DNA of 64,000 bases from Ischnura elegans (lineage: Eukaryota; Arthropoda; Insecta; Odonata; Coenagrionidae). This document shows, in pieces, positions 1 to 11,736 of the stretch (position 1 is the first letter of the stretch; every line of letters begins with the position of its first letter). The position numbers and the translations under genes are program-made. Location of the stretch: NCBI RefSeq assembly GCF_921293095.1, contig NC_060258.1, positions 7,640,607 through 7,704,606 of the forward strand. The letters are read 5' to 3'. Under the pieces are notes generated by a model. That model was not told the origin of the DNA, searched no databases, and saw nothing but the letters and a program-made list of their open reading frames with translations.

Positions 1-3000
1 ACAAGACCTGCAATACGTAGTATTTTCTCGCCGCGACGCTTTGACTTGACCGATGGTATGAGTTTATAATATTCATCATTACTCTGTTATGCGTCCATTC
101 ATCTCGCTGGTTTTTTTATATGTGGCAGACAAGACATCAATACGTAGTACTCTATACAGATATACTGCGAATCGTCCCTGATTAACAAGTTACAAGACCT
201 GCAATACGTAGTATTTTCTCGCCGCGAAGCTCAGACTCGCGGGAAGGTATACCTGTTTAAAAATCATCATTACTCAGTTATGCGTCCATTCATCTCAATG
301 CATTTTTGATATATGGCAGACAAGACATCAATACTTAGTACTCTATACAGATATACTGCGAATCGTCCCTGATTAATAAGTTACAAGACCTGATATACGT
401 AGTATTTTCTCGCCGCGAAGCTCAGACTCGCCGGAAGGTATACCTGTTTAAAAATAATCATTACTCTGTTATGCGTCCATTCATCTCGCTGCTTTTTTGA
501 TATATGGTAGACAAGACATCAATACTTAGTACTTTACTCTGATATTCCGCGAATCGTCCCTGATTTATAAGTTACAAGACCTGCAATACCTAGTATTTTT
601 TCGCCGCGAAGTTGAGACTCGCCGGAAGGTATACGAGTTTAAAAATCATCATTACTCTGTTATGCGTCCATTTATCTCGCTGCTTTTTTGATATATGGTA
701 GACAAGACATCAATACTTAGTACTTTACTCTGATATTCCGCGAATCGTCCCTGATTTACATGTTACAAGACCTGCAATACGTAGTATTTTCTCGCCGCGA
801 AGCTGAGACTCGCCGGAAGGTATACCTGTTTAAAAATCATCATTTCTCTGTTATGCGTCCATTCATCTCGCTGTTTTTTTCATATATGGCAGACAAGACA
901 TCGGTACTTAGTACTATAATCTGATATTCCGCGAATCGTCCCTGATTTACAAGTTACCAGACCTACAATACTTAATATTTTCTCGCCGCGACGCTTTGAC
1001 TCGCCGGAAGGTATACCAGTTTTCAAATCATCATTACTCTGTTATGCGTCCATTTATCTCGCTCCTTTTTTGATATGTGGCAGACAAGACATCAATACTT
1101 AGTACTATACACAGATAGTCCGCGAATCTTCCATGATTTATAAGTTACATGACCTGCAATACATAGTAATTTCTAGCCGCGAAGTTGAGACTCGCCGGAA
1201 GGTATACCAGTTTAAAAATCATCATTACTCTGTTATGCGTCCATTCATCTCGCTGTTTTTTTGATATGTGGCAGACAAGACATTCATACGTAGTACTCTA
1301 TACAGATATACTGCGAGTCGTCCCTGATTAACAAGTTACAAGACCTGCAATACGTAGTATTTTCTCGCCGCGACGCTTTGACTTGACCGACGGTATGAGT
1401 TTATGATATTCATCATTTCTCTGTTATGCGTCCATTCATCTCGCTGCTTTTTTGATATGTGGCAGACAAGACATCAATACGTAGTACCATACTAAGATAG
1501 TCCGCGAATCGTCCCTAATTTATATTTTACAAGACCTGCAATACGTAGTATTTTCTCGTCGCGAAGCTGAGACTCGCCGGAAGGTATACCAGTTTAAAAA
1601 TCATCATTACCCTGTTATGCGTCCATTCATCTCGCTGGTTTTTTGATATATGGTAAACAAGACATCAATACTTAGTACTATACTCTGATATTCCGCGAAT
1701 CGTCCCTGATTTATAAGTTACAAGACCTTCAATACATAGTAATTTCTCGCCGCGAAGCTGAGACTCGCCGGAAGGTATACCAGTTTCAAAATCATCATTA
1801 CTCTGTTATGCGTCCATTCATCTCGCTGTTTTTTTCATATATGGCAGACAAGACATCAATACTTAGGACTAAAGACAGATTTCTGCGAATCGTCTCTGAT
1901 TTACAAGTTAAAGGACCTACAATACTTAAAATTTTCTCGCCGCGACGCATTGACTTGACCGACGGTATGACTTCATAATATTCATCATTACTCTGTTATG
2001 CGTCCATTCATCTCGCTCCTTTTGTGATATGTGGCAGACAAGACATCAATACGTAGTACCAAAGAAAGATAGTCCGCGAATCGTCCCTGATTTATAAGTT
2101 ACAAGACCTGCAATACGTAGTATTTTTTTGCCGCGAAGCTGAGACTCGCCGGAAGGTATACCTGTTTAAAAATCATCATTACTCTGTTATGCGTCCATTC
2201 ATCTAGCTGTTTTTTTCATATATGGTAGACAAGACATCAATACTTAGTACTATACTCTGATATTCCGCGAATCGTCCCAGATTTATAAGTTACAAGACCT
2301 GCAATACATAGTAATTTCTCGCCGCGAAGCTGAGACTCGCCGGAAGGTATACCAGTTTCAAAATCATCATTACTCTGTTATGCGTCCATTCATCTCGCTG
2401 CTTTTTTCATATATGGCAGACAAGACATCAATACTTAGTACTATACTCTGATATTCCGCGAATCGTCCCTGATTTATATGTTACATGACCTGCAATACAT
2501 AGTAATTTCTCGCCGCGAAGTTGAGACTCACCGGAAGGTATACCAGTTTAAAAATCATCATTACTCTGTTATGCGTCCATTCATCTCGCTCCTTTTTTCA
2601 TATATGGCAGACAAGACATCAATACTTAGTACTATATAAAGATATTCTGCGAATCGTCCCTGATTTACAAGTTAAAGGACCTACAATACTTAAAATTTTC
2701 TCGCCGCGACGCTTTGACTTGACCGACGGTATGACTTGATAATATTCATCATTACTCTGTTATGCGTCCATTCATCTCGCTCCTTTTGTGATATGTGGCA
2801 GACAAGACATCAATACGTAGTACTATAGAAAAATAGTCCGCGAATCGTCCCTGATTTATAAGTTACAAGACCTGCAATACGTAGTATTTTTTCGCCGCGA
2901 AGCTGAGATTCGCCGGAAGGTATACCTGTTTAAAAATCATCATTTCTCTGTTATGCGTCCATTCATCTCGCTGATTTTTTCATATATGGTAGACAAGACA

Positions 3001-5842
3001 TCAATACTTAATACTATATTCTGATATTCCGCGAATCGTCCCTGATTTATAAGTTACAAGACCTGCAATACGTAGTATTTTTTTCGCCGCGAAGCTGAGA
3101 CTCGCCGGAAGGTATACCTGTTTAAAAATCATCATTACTCTGTTATGCGTCCATTCATCTCGCTGCTTTTTTCATATATGGTAGACAAGACATCAGTACT
3201 TAGTACTATACTCTGATATTCCGCGAATCGTCCCTGATTTACAAGTAACAAGACCTGCAATACGTAGTATTTTTTCGCCGCGAAGCTGAGACTCGCCGGA
3301 AGGTATACCTGTTTAAAAATCATCATTACTCTGATATGCGTCCAATCATGTCGCTGCTTTTTTCATATATGGCAGAAAAGACATCAATACTTAGTACTAT
3401 ACTCTGATATTCCGCGAATCGTCCCTGATTTATAAGTTACATGACCTGCAATACATAGTAATTTCTCGCCGCGAAGCTGAGACTCGCCGGAAGGTATACC
3501 TGTTTAAAAATCATCATTACTCTATTATGCGTCCATTCATCTCGCTGCTTTTTTCATATATGGTAGACAAGACATCAATACTTAGTACTATACTCTGATA
3601 TTCCGCGAATCGTCACTGATTTACAAGTTACAAGACCTGCAATACGTAGTATTTTTTCGCCGCGAAGCTGAGACTCGCCGGAAGGTGTACCTGTTTAAAA
3701 ATCATCATTACTCTGATATGCTTCCATTCATGTCGCTGCTTTTTTCATATATGGTAGACAAGACATTAATACTTAGTACTATACTCTGATATTCCGCGAA
3801 TCGTCCCTGATTTACAAGTTACAAGACCTGCAATACGTAGTATTTTCTCGCCGCGAAGCTGAGACTCGCCGGAAGGTATACCTGTTTAAAAATCATCATT
3901 ACTCTGTTATGCGTCCATTCATCTCGCTGCTTTTTTCATATAAGTTAGAAAAGACATCAATACTTAGTACTATACTCTGGTATTCCGCGAATCGTCCCTG
4001 ATTTATAAGTTACATGACCTGCAATACATAGTAATTTCTCGCCGCGAAGCTGAGACTCGCCGGAAGGTATACCTGTTTAAAAATCATCATTACTCTGTTA
4101 TGCGTCCATTCATCTCGCTGTTTATTTCATATATGGTAGACAAGACATTAATACTTAGTACTATACTCTGATATTCCGCGAATCGTCCCTGATTTACAAG
4201 TTACAAGACCTGCAATACGTAGTATTTTCTCGCCGCGAAGCTGAGACTCGCCGGAAGGTATACCTGTTTAAAAATCATCATTACTCTGTTATGCGTCCAT
4301 TCATCTCGCTGCTTTTTTCATATATGGTAGAAAAGACATCAATACTTAGTACTATACTCTGATAATCCGCGAATCGTCCCTGATTTACATGTTACAAGAC
4401 CTGCAATACGTAGTATTTTCTCGCCGCGAAGCTGAGACTCGCCGGAAGGTATACCTGTTTAAAAATCATCATTACTCTGTTATGCGTCCATTCATCTCGC
4501 TGTTTTTTTCATATATGGCAGACAAGACATCAATACTTAGTACTATACTCTGATATTCCGCGAATCGTCCCTGATTTATAAGTTACATGACCTGCAATAC
4601 ATAGTAATTTCTCGCCGCGAAGCTGAGACTCGCCGGAAGGTATACCTGTTTAAAAATCATCATTACTTTGTTATGCGTCCATTCATCTCGCTGTTTTTTT
4701 CATATATGGCAGACAAGACATCAATACTTAGTACTATACTCTGATATTCCGCGAATCGTCCCTGATTTATAAGTTACAAGACCTGCAATACGTAGTATTT
4801 TTTCGCCGCGAAGCTGAGACTCGCCGGAAGGTATACCTGTTTAAAAATCATCATTACTCTGATATGCGTCCATTCATGTCGCTGCTTTTTTTATATATGG
4901 CAGACAAGACATCAATACTTAGTACTGTACTCTGATATTCCGCGAATCGTCCCTGATTTATAAGTTACATGACCTGCAATACATAGTAATTTCTCGCCGC
5001 GAAGCTGAGACTCGCCGGATGGTATACCTGTTTAAAAATCATCATTACTCTGTTATGCGTCCATTCATCTCGCTGCTTTTTTCATATATGGTAGACAAGA
5101 CATCAATACTTAGTACTATACTCTGGTATTCCGCGAATCGTCCCTGATTTACAAGTTAAAGGACCTCCGATACTTAAAATTTTCTCGCCGCGACGCTTTG
5201 ACTTGACCGACGGTATGACTTTATAATATTCATCATTACTCTGCTATGCGTCCATTCATCTCGCTCCTTTTGTGATATGTGGCAGACAAGACATCAATAC
5301 GTAGTACCATAGAAAGATAGTCCGCGAATCGTCCCTGTTTTTTACGTTACAAGACCTGCAATACGTAGTATTTTCTCGCCGCGAAGCTGAGACTCGCCGG
5401 AAGGTATACCTGTTTAAAAATCATCATTTCTCTTATGCGTCCATTCATCTCGCTGCTTTTTTCATATATGGTAGACAAGACATCAGTACTTAGTACTATA
5501 CTCTGATATTCCGCGAATCGTCCCTGATTTACATGTTACAAGACCTGCAATACGTAGTATTTTTTCGCCGCGAAGCTGAGACTCGCCGGAAGGTATACCT
5601 TTTTAAAAATCATCATTACTCTGATATGCGTCCAATCATGTCGCTGCTTTTTTCATATATGGCAGAAAAGACATCAATACTTAGTACTATACTCTGATAT
5701 TCCGCGAATCGTCCCTAAATTATAAGTTACATGACCTGCAATACATAGTAATTTCTCGCCGCGAAGCTGAGACTCGCCGGAAGGTATACCTGTTTAAAAA
5801 TCATCATTACTCTTTTATGCGTCCATTCATCTCGCTGCTTTT
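1..5842 (+). repeat. 191-bp satellite array, forward arm (about 30 monomers)
   Basis: Tandem repeat with a 191-bp period: the anchor GCGTCCATTCATCTCGCT recurs near 91, 282, 473, 664, 855 and 1046 and onward. Each monomer carries CCGCGAATCGTCCCTGATT, a TACGTAGTA palindrome or its ATACATAGTA variant, and TCGCCGCGA. Two monomer classes differ in the segment before the anchor: the common class has GAGACTCGCCGGAAGGTATA and the rarer class has TTGACTTGACCGACGGTATG (near 47, 1373, 1946, 2710 and 5195). The array runs off the left edge of the window. Short open frames inside it are a by-product of the repeat. Confidence 0.97.
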
Positions 5843-5849
5843 CTCGCGG

Positions 5850-6653
5850 CTTTATATAAACGACATTGGCGAAGTAGTGCAGAGTAAGTTACGATTATTT
5901 GCAGACGACGCTGTAGTTTACAGAGAAATCCGTTCCAGCAAAGATATAGATGAACTAACGAATGACCTTGCTGCTATCCAAGCTTGGTGCGATGCTTGGC
6001 AGTTAGAATTAAATTTGGGAAAATGCGTCGTAATGAATTTCTGGAAGAAGAATAACTCCCTACAGCGTAACTATGTCATTCGGGGCACGCAGTTAAAGGC
6101 AGTTGAATCTGTGAAATATCTAGGGGTTAGACTCAATAATGATCTATCGTGGAATAAACATATTCGAGAAATAACCGGTCAAGCTAATCGTAAAATGGGT
6201 TTTGTTAAAAGAATATTAGGAAAGTGCGACGACAAAGTGAGAGAAATTAGCTACTTTTCCCTCGTTAGACCACATTTGGAATACGCTGCCAGTGTTTGGG
6301 ACCCTCATGAAAAAGGCTTAATAACAGAGTTAGAACGCGTGCAAAGAAGAGCTGCCAGGTATGTGAAAGGTCGTTACGATAGTCTTGTTAGTGTAACTGA
6401 CCTCTTACATAAACTCGGATGGGAATCTCTGTCGGACCGTAGATTGAAAAATAGACTAAACCTTTTAGATAAATTCAAGAGCAGTGTCTTTTCTGACGAA
6501 GTTAACCATATCTTGCGGACGCCAACGTACTACGGAAGATCAGATCATATAAATAAAATAAGAGAGATAGATTGCAGAACAGACAGATTCCGAATGTCAT
6601 TTTTTCCACGATCAATAAGAGATTATAACGGCAGCAATAGAACGCGTAAATAG
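5850..6653 (+). pseudogene. Reverse transcriptase C-terminal half, LINE copy A
   Basis: The open frame begins within the RT palm (YINDIGEVVQSKLRLFADD). It contains the catalytic FADD box at about 5898-5909, then the LNLGKC and KYLGVRLNNDLSW motifs of the RT thumb, and the C-terminal region with SLVRPHLEYAASVWDP and LERVQRRAARYV that is typical of CR1/L2/Jockey-type ORF2 proteins. The stop is TAG at 6651-6653. The endonuclease and RT fingers are absent, so the product cannot be an active enzyme. Any upstream in-frame ATG lies in satellite sequence. The coding frame itself is uninterrupted, which suggests a fairly recent insertion. Confidence 0.88.
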
Positions 6654-6895
6654 ATTGCATGACTTGTAGTGTGGCCTACTAACCTATGTAAAACCTACTG
6701 CATGTTTCTGAATTTCTATTCTATATTCTATTTCTAACAGCATATAGTAGTATAGTTTGTTATTATACGGGACGTTTCTTGGACGGTGTGGTGTGCATGT
6801 GGGAGTCCAAATGCATGCTGCATGCTGGTGATTGATCACCCCCTGCCAAACACCCTAGAGGTGGCTCGCAGGGTAATTTGTAGATGTAGATGTAG
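5850..6895 (+). mobile_element. 5'-truncated CR1/L2-like LINE inside the satellite (copy A)
   Basis: A non-LTR retrotransposon fragment interrupts a satellite monomer. Homology to copy B starts at TTTATATAAACGACATTGGC, after a short filler at 5843-5849. The fragment ends in a 3' UTR with a GTAGAT simple-repeat tail (about 6878-6895), as in CR1/L2-type elements. The satellite resumes almost exactly where it left off, with about 3 bp missing and no clear target duplication. This fits 5'-truncated target-primed insertion or later repair. Confidence 0.9.
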
Positions 6896-7286
6896 ATATA
6901 TGGTAGACAAGACATCAATAATTAGTACTATACTCTCATATTCCGCGAATCGTCCCTGATTTATAAGTTACAAGACCTGCAATACGTAGTATTTTCTCGC
7001 CGCGAAGCTGAGACTCGCCGGAAGGTATACCTGTTTAAAAATCATCATTACTCTGTTATGCGTCCATTTATCTCGCTGCTTTTTTCATATATGGTAGACA
7101 AGACATCAATACTTAGTACTATACTCTGATATTCCGCGAATCGTCCCTGATTTATTAGTTACAAGACCTGCAATACGTAGTAATTTCTCGCCGCGAAGCT
7201 GAGACTCGCCGGAAGGTATACCTGTTTAAAAATCATCATTACTCTGTTATGCGTCCATTCATCTCGCTGCTTTTTTCATATATGGT
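6896..7286 (+). repeat. 191-bp satellite, two monomers between LINE copies
   Basis: Satellite resumes at TATATGGTAGACAAGAC after LINE copy A, runs for about two monomers in the same orientation, and stops at CATATATGGTA where LINE copy B begins. The break falls within about 10 bp of the monomer position used by copy A. Confidence 0.95.
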
Positions 7287-8098
7287 AAACTCACCCGAGA
7301 CCGATGACAATCACTGTATACATAAGATGCCAGCTATTGACATTAGTACGCTCGGAATAGAAACTATATTGAAATCGCTTAGTCCAAATAAATCGCCCGG
7401 TCCAGACGAAATCCCTTCTCGCGTAATTAAAGAACTAGCCTCAGAAATTGTCCATTACTTGCAGTTAATATTCAGTAAATCCATCAAGCAACACGAAGTA
7501 CCTAATGACTGGGAAATCGCTAATGTAACGCCAATATTTAAAAGTGGAGACAAGGAACAGCCATCTAATTACAGGCCGATATCTTTAACGTCCATCTCTT
7601 GCAAAGTCCTTGAACACATCGTAGTCAGCTCGGTAATGAAACACCTAGAGGCGCAAAACTTATTAATGGGGACTCAACATGGATTCAGGAAAAGCAGATC
7701 GTGCGAAACTCAGTTAGCGCTTTTCGCCCACGATATTTAAGTCTCCGGGGAAGACAACATTCCAGTAGACGCGATTTTTCTTGATTTCAAAAAGGCATTT
7801 GATAAAGTACCCCACGGAAAGTTAATAACAAAACTGAAATTTTATGGTCTAGACGAAGATTCATTTCCTGGATTAGAGCATTTTTGAGCGACCGCGTCCA
7901 CGCGTCCAAAGAGTAGTATTAGACGGTGCAGTCTCCAATGACGTTAGAGTCACTTCTGGCGCTCCTCAGGATAGTGTCATTGGCCCACTCCTATTCCTTC
8001 TTTATATAAACGACATTGGCGAAGTAGTGCAGAGTAAGTTACGATTATTTGCAGACGACGCTTTAGTTTACAGAGAAATCAGTTCCAGCAAAGATATA
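7287..8098 (+). pseudogene. LINE copy B, RT 5' part (broken)
   Basis: Encodes the region ahead of and including the RT fingers and palm of the same LINE family: LSPNKSPGPDEIP (about 7378-7415), a NYRPISLTS motif, GFRKSRSCETQLALF, then a TAA at 7738-7740. Downstream the frame continues with FLDFKKAFDKVPHGKL and resumes after a frameshift with LLFLLYINDIGE and FADDALVYREI. The normal PQGS motif has become PQDS. It ends at AAGATATA, where a TA-flanked transposon has inserted; the rest resumes at 11017. One stop and at least one frameshift make it a pseudogene. Confidence 0.88.
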
Positions 8099-8307
8099 AG
8101 GGAAGTCCGGTAGGGATGCCCCACCTAAGGAAATGTCTTCATATCTATGACTGAGGTAGTAGTAAGAATGTAGGACTTCACGATATAATACAACATTTAT
8201 TGATTATTAACAATATACCAGCAAATTTTGATTAAAAAATATTGACCCCAAAATATTTTAGCTTTTCCATAGATATGCATTTTGCCATCTCTCAAAACTG
8301 TCCGGGT

Positions 8308-8339
8308 GAGACGCCCCACCTCCTCGGGAGAGATGCCCC
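8308..8339. repeat. Subterminal inverted repeat of pogo-like element, left copy
   Basis: GC-rich segment ending in CTCGGGAGAGATGCCCC. Its reverse complement recurs at 10601-10634 with a 2-nt insertion, and related GGGAGAGATGCCCC cores appear near both tips (about 8112-8124 and 10976-10996). These are probably transposase-binding sites. Confidence 0.8.
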
Positions 8340-9036
8340 ATGCAGCTCTAGCTGAATGCAATCAGAATTAAACCTGTTTTATAATAACACATTCAAATTA
8401 ACGTAAACTTATGGTAGTAATATAACATTTAAACAGATTTTGAATCAACATTTGTAAAAGTATTGTTCAAAATTGCATGATTCCAGTGAAAATATTCTTT
8501 AAATATTGCACTGAAACTCGTATGAACTAATGAACGACTACAAAAGAAATAATATTTTACAGGAGCTTTTTACCTAATTTACAATTGTTTAAACATTGCT
8601 CGTCTTTTTTTCCTCGATCAGTTTGGTTCCACGCTTGTTTGCAGAGATTTCCGTAAATTGTGCATGATTCGTGCAGCCAATAATCGCAATCGAACATTTG
8701 ATCAAGTTTACTGTTAATTTTGTGGTAAAATAGTTATCCTCACATTCCAAAAATCTGTCCTGGTCATCGTCAATGATCAGTTTTTCCTTATTCTTTTCCG
8801 AATTTGCTATTTTGGAAACGTTTCATTTTTTTCTCCTCGTACTTATCTTTCCTCATTTTACATATTCGCCGAACGTCAGTACTTTCGCTGTATGTTTCAA
8901 TTTTCTCGAATTTATTTCGAAGGTGGGAATGGTGATATTTGATTCAACGATTTTTTAGGTGCCATTTTTGAATTCTGGTGATCTTTTGACGACTTAAAAG
9001 TTGCTTAAAGGCCTCTCTGGATTTTTTTCTCTGGAG

Positions 9037-9074
9037 CCTAGTTCAATGCCTGGTGTTCCAGGCATTGAACTAGG
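9037..9074. repeat. Perfect 17-bp inverted repeat with TGTT loop
   Basis: CCTAGTTCAATGCCTGG (9037-9053) is followed by TGTT and its exact reverse complement (9058-9074). It lies about 75 bp past the end of the transposase fragment within the pogo-like element, so it could be a recent palindromic insertion or a transcript-end hairpin. Confidence 0.9.
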
Positions 9075-9148
9075 GTCATGTACTCCGGACAGTCGCTAAG
9101 AGCTTTGGGTTTCTATCGCTATTATTCCATAACTTATGTTGAATAATG

Positions 9149-9532
9149 TTAAGGTATTGTTGATGGGTCCATAGGAAATATGTCAATCTCCCTGAAACCA
9201 GAACTTGGTGGGAGTCCATGCAGACTCTGTAAATTCCTTTTCCGGCCTTTGAAAATTAATGCCGGAGGAAGAACTTGGTCTTCAGCGTTGCAGCACGAAA
9301 TCACAGTGCTGTTTTTTCCTCTCTCCGTAGATGTCAGAATCTGAACATCTTTAGCACCTTTTGTGGATAAAATCTTCCCTAGGACGTTATTTAGCCGACA
9401 ACCACACTCGTTCATTTTGTAGACTTCGGCCGGCCTGGTAACGAAATCATTCTCCTGAAATAATTCTGAGAGTATTTTAGAAAAGTAAGTAGCGCTTTCT
9501 CTATTTATTCCTTCACCTCTACCAGCTGACAA
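9149..9532 (-). pseudogene. Pogo-like DDE transposase fragment
   Basis: A 127-codon fragment matches the DDE_1 (pogo/Tigger/Jerky) core. INRESATYFSKIL precedes the first catalytic box, then comes VYKMNECG where families usually show a Phe/Tyr-Asn-x-Asp-Glu-x-Gly pattern, then TSTERGKNSTVISCCNA and LPPALIFKGRK. In this copy the catalytic Asp of the DE pair reads Asn, so it should be inactive even if extended. The frame is closed by a stop upstream at about 9533-9540, and neither the N-terminal helix-turn-helix nor the C-terminal acidic residues are in frame. The assignment to pogo rests on motif recall plus the TA duplication. Confidence 0.8.
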
Positions 9533-10344
9533 CCCTTAAGACTGCCTAGCACTAATTTTTCTTAAAAATGAATTAAGCCAGTCATAACCCTACACCTTCA
9601 GTTCTGCATTGAAGGACTCGTTTTTCAGCAAACTGATAGGCTATTGATATCCTAGTGTCTCAATCAGGAGCAAACCCAGATTTTTCCAGGCGTTGATTAT
9701 GACTGACAAGTCGCTTTTCCTGCTGCATGCCAAATGGACCCAAAGAAATTTTTGCTTGCATTACCCTCTTCCTGCATCGGTGAAGAGTCCAAGAGGGGAC
9801 TAGAAGTACCTCGCAGCCTCACTTATTCCGCTGTTACCTGCTCTCAGTCTCATGAAAGGTTGTTTAAATTGCTCTTCGGCATGATCTAAAGTGAAATTTT
9901 TTTTAAACAATCGATTGAATCACTCAAGTGAATAGTGAGCGATGATTGACATCACCTAAACGAACGACTTAGTCAGTCACTAATGGAGATGGGATTTATA
10001 TAATACGCTGGTCAGGAGGAGGCAGTGCTGAGAAGAGAGATGTGCCTGCTGCAATAAGTGATTTCCTTTAGAAGATGATGATGAATCTGTTGCGAATGGT
10101 TCTATCATTATTTATTTTGTAGCCTAGGTGGCCTTTCTGATTTTTTTATGCTTTAAGCAATAAGTCATGGGCTAAGATTGTAAGGGGTATAGCATAAAAA
10201 GCTCTAATAAACTGATTCAATAATATTGGAGATAGTCTCCATACCCATCTCCACAAATTAGACTGTATCAAAGCAATTAAAAAATTAGGAGGCACTTTTC
10301 ATTTTAGCACTCTTCCATTGACGTACTTACTAATTACTTCTAAC

Positions 10345-10531
10345 CAGTGGCGGATCCAGGATAAGGACAAGGGGAGCTAAGTGTAGTTGAAAATTCTAGC
10401 AGTAGTGGGGGTCGGAAAATTACCATTCTATCTAGTGTAAATTGGATACCCAAGGGGGGGGGGGGCATGCCCCCCCCACATATTTATTAAAGTCATCCCC
10501 CACGCAGATTCCCCCGATACATCAGCCACTG
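10345..10531. mobile_element. hAT-type MITE, 187 bp, nested in the pogo-like element
   Basis: Starts CAGTGGCGGATCCAGG and ends CATCAGCCACTG, giving imperfect terminal inverted repeats of the CAGTGGC class. The flanks are CTTCTAAC (10337-10344) and CTTCTATC (10532-10539), an 8-bp target duplication with one mismatch, which is diagnostic for hAT. It contains a G12-CATG-C8 palindrome at 10454-10477. It has no coding capacity. Confidence 0.85.
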
Positions 10532-10600
10532 CTTCTATCGTATTGGTTATAATTGCTTGAAAACAATACAGGTAGGGCATCTATACCTTGAGGTAGCACT

Positions 10601-10634
10601 GGGGCATCTCTCCCGAGGAGAGGTGGGGCGTCTC
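10601..10634. repeat. Subterminal inverted repeat of pogo-like element, right copy
   Basis: Begins GGGGCATCTCTCCCGAGGAG and continues AGGTGGGGCGTCTC. It is the reverse-complement partner of 8308-8339. Confidence 0.8.
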
Positions 10635-11016
10635 TCCTTTCAGTACGGGAGAGTTGCCCTTACAGCCAGCGGGCCAACACATGGTCTAAGATGACTTTTC
10701 ACTGCTTTTGGACATTTGATAAACATGCTGCTACAAGTTTTCACCCCTTAATTCAAAGTATTCAAACATTTTAACTGATGCCGACCATAACCATTATGCT
10801 CTACCTTATAAGAGAGCGGAAAATTCGGAGTCTCACTTGAAATGATGTTTTAAAGTAGCATAAAAAATAACGAATCACCGCGATACTTTTGAGGCTTGAT
10901 ATTAGCTGTCAAACTAATTAAAGGACACCACCAGCAGAGCAATCTGATGATTATTTTTAAAACTACCACAATCGGGGCATCTCTCCCGGTGGGGTATCTC
11001 ACCCGGACTTACCTTA

Positions 11017-11736
11017 GATGAACTAACGAATGACCTTGCTGCTATCCAAGCTTGGTGCGGTGCTTGGCAGTTACAATTAAATTTGGAAAAATGCGTCGTA
11101 ATGAATTTCTGGAGAAAGAATAACTCCCTACAGCGTAACTATATCATTTGGGGTACCCAGTTAAAGACAGTTGAATCCGTGAAATATCTAGGGGTTAGAC
11201 TCAATAATGATCTATCGTGGAATAAACATATTCGGGAAATAACCGGTCAAGCTAATCGTAAAATGGGTTTTGTTAAAAGAATATTACGAAAGTGCGACGA
11301 CAAAGTGAGAGAAATTAGCTACTTTTCCCTCGTTAGACCACATTTGGAATACGCTGCAAGTGTTTGGGACCCTCATGAAAAAGGCTTAATAACAGAGTTA
11401 GAACGCGTGCAAAGAAGAGCTGCCAGGTATGTGAAAGGTCGTTACGATAGTCTTGTTAGTGTTACTGACCTCTTAAATAAACTCGGATGGGAATCTCTGT
11501 CGGACCGTAGATTGAAAAATAGACTAAACCTTTTAGATAAATTCAAGAGCAGTGTCTTTTCTGACGAAGTTAACCATATCTTGCGGACGCCAACGTACTA
11601 CGGAAGATCAGATCATATAAATAAAATAAGAGAGATAGATTGCAGAACAGACAGATTCCGAATGTCATTTCTTCCACGATCAATAAGAGATTTTATTGGC
11701 AGCAATAGAACTCGTCATAATAATCATTTAAAATAA
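11017..11736 (+). pseudogene. LINE copy B, RT 3' part
   Basis: Continues exactly from the base after the TA duplication: GATGAACTAACGAATGACC matches copy A without gap. It encodes the thumb and C-terminal region (KYLGVRLNNDLSW, HLEYAASVWDP, RRAARYVKGRYDS) and ends at TAA (11734-11736). It is near-identical to copy A until the last few codons, where the two copies diverge (SNRTRK versus SNRTRHNNHLK) and have unrelated 3' flanks. The 3' UTR with the GTAGAT tail seen in copy A is missing here. Confidence 0.87.

Larger units (their letters stand above)
8099..11014 (-). mobile_element. Pogo/Tigger-like DNA transposon, 2916 bp, TA target duplication
   Basis: Splits LINE copy B between AAAGATATA and GATGAACTAACG. 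Comparison with intact copy A shows that the only duplicated bases are TA (8097-8098 and 11015-11016), the signature of the Tc1/mariner/pogo group. Terminal inverted repeats are imperfect: left AGGGAAGTCCGGTAGGG, right (reverse complement) AGGTAAGTCCGGGTGAG. A long subterminal inverted repeat lies at 8308-8339 and 10601-10634 and differs by a 2-nt indel. A decayed DDE transposase fragment is on the minus strand. The element carries no other recognised gene. Confidence 0.87.

Noticed and set aside
2521-2739. 72-73 codon frame recurring in the satellite (also 15122, 15886 and 17031 on the minus strand)
   Set aside because: It is present because identical monomers are repeated; it spans monomer boundaries, is lost in most monomers and matches no protein. 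Treated as a repeat by-product.
1-7286. CRISPR array
   Set aside because: The whole 191-bp unit is repeated with no short conserved repeat and unique spacers, and the sequence is eukaryotic.
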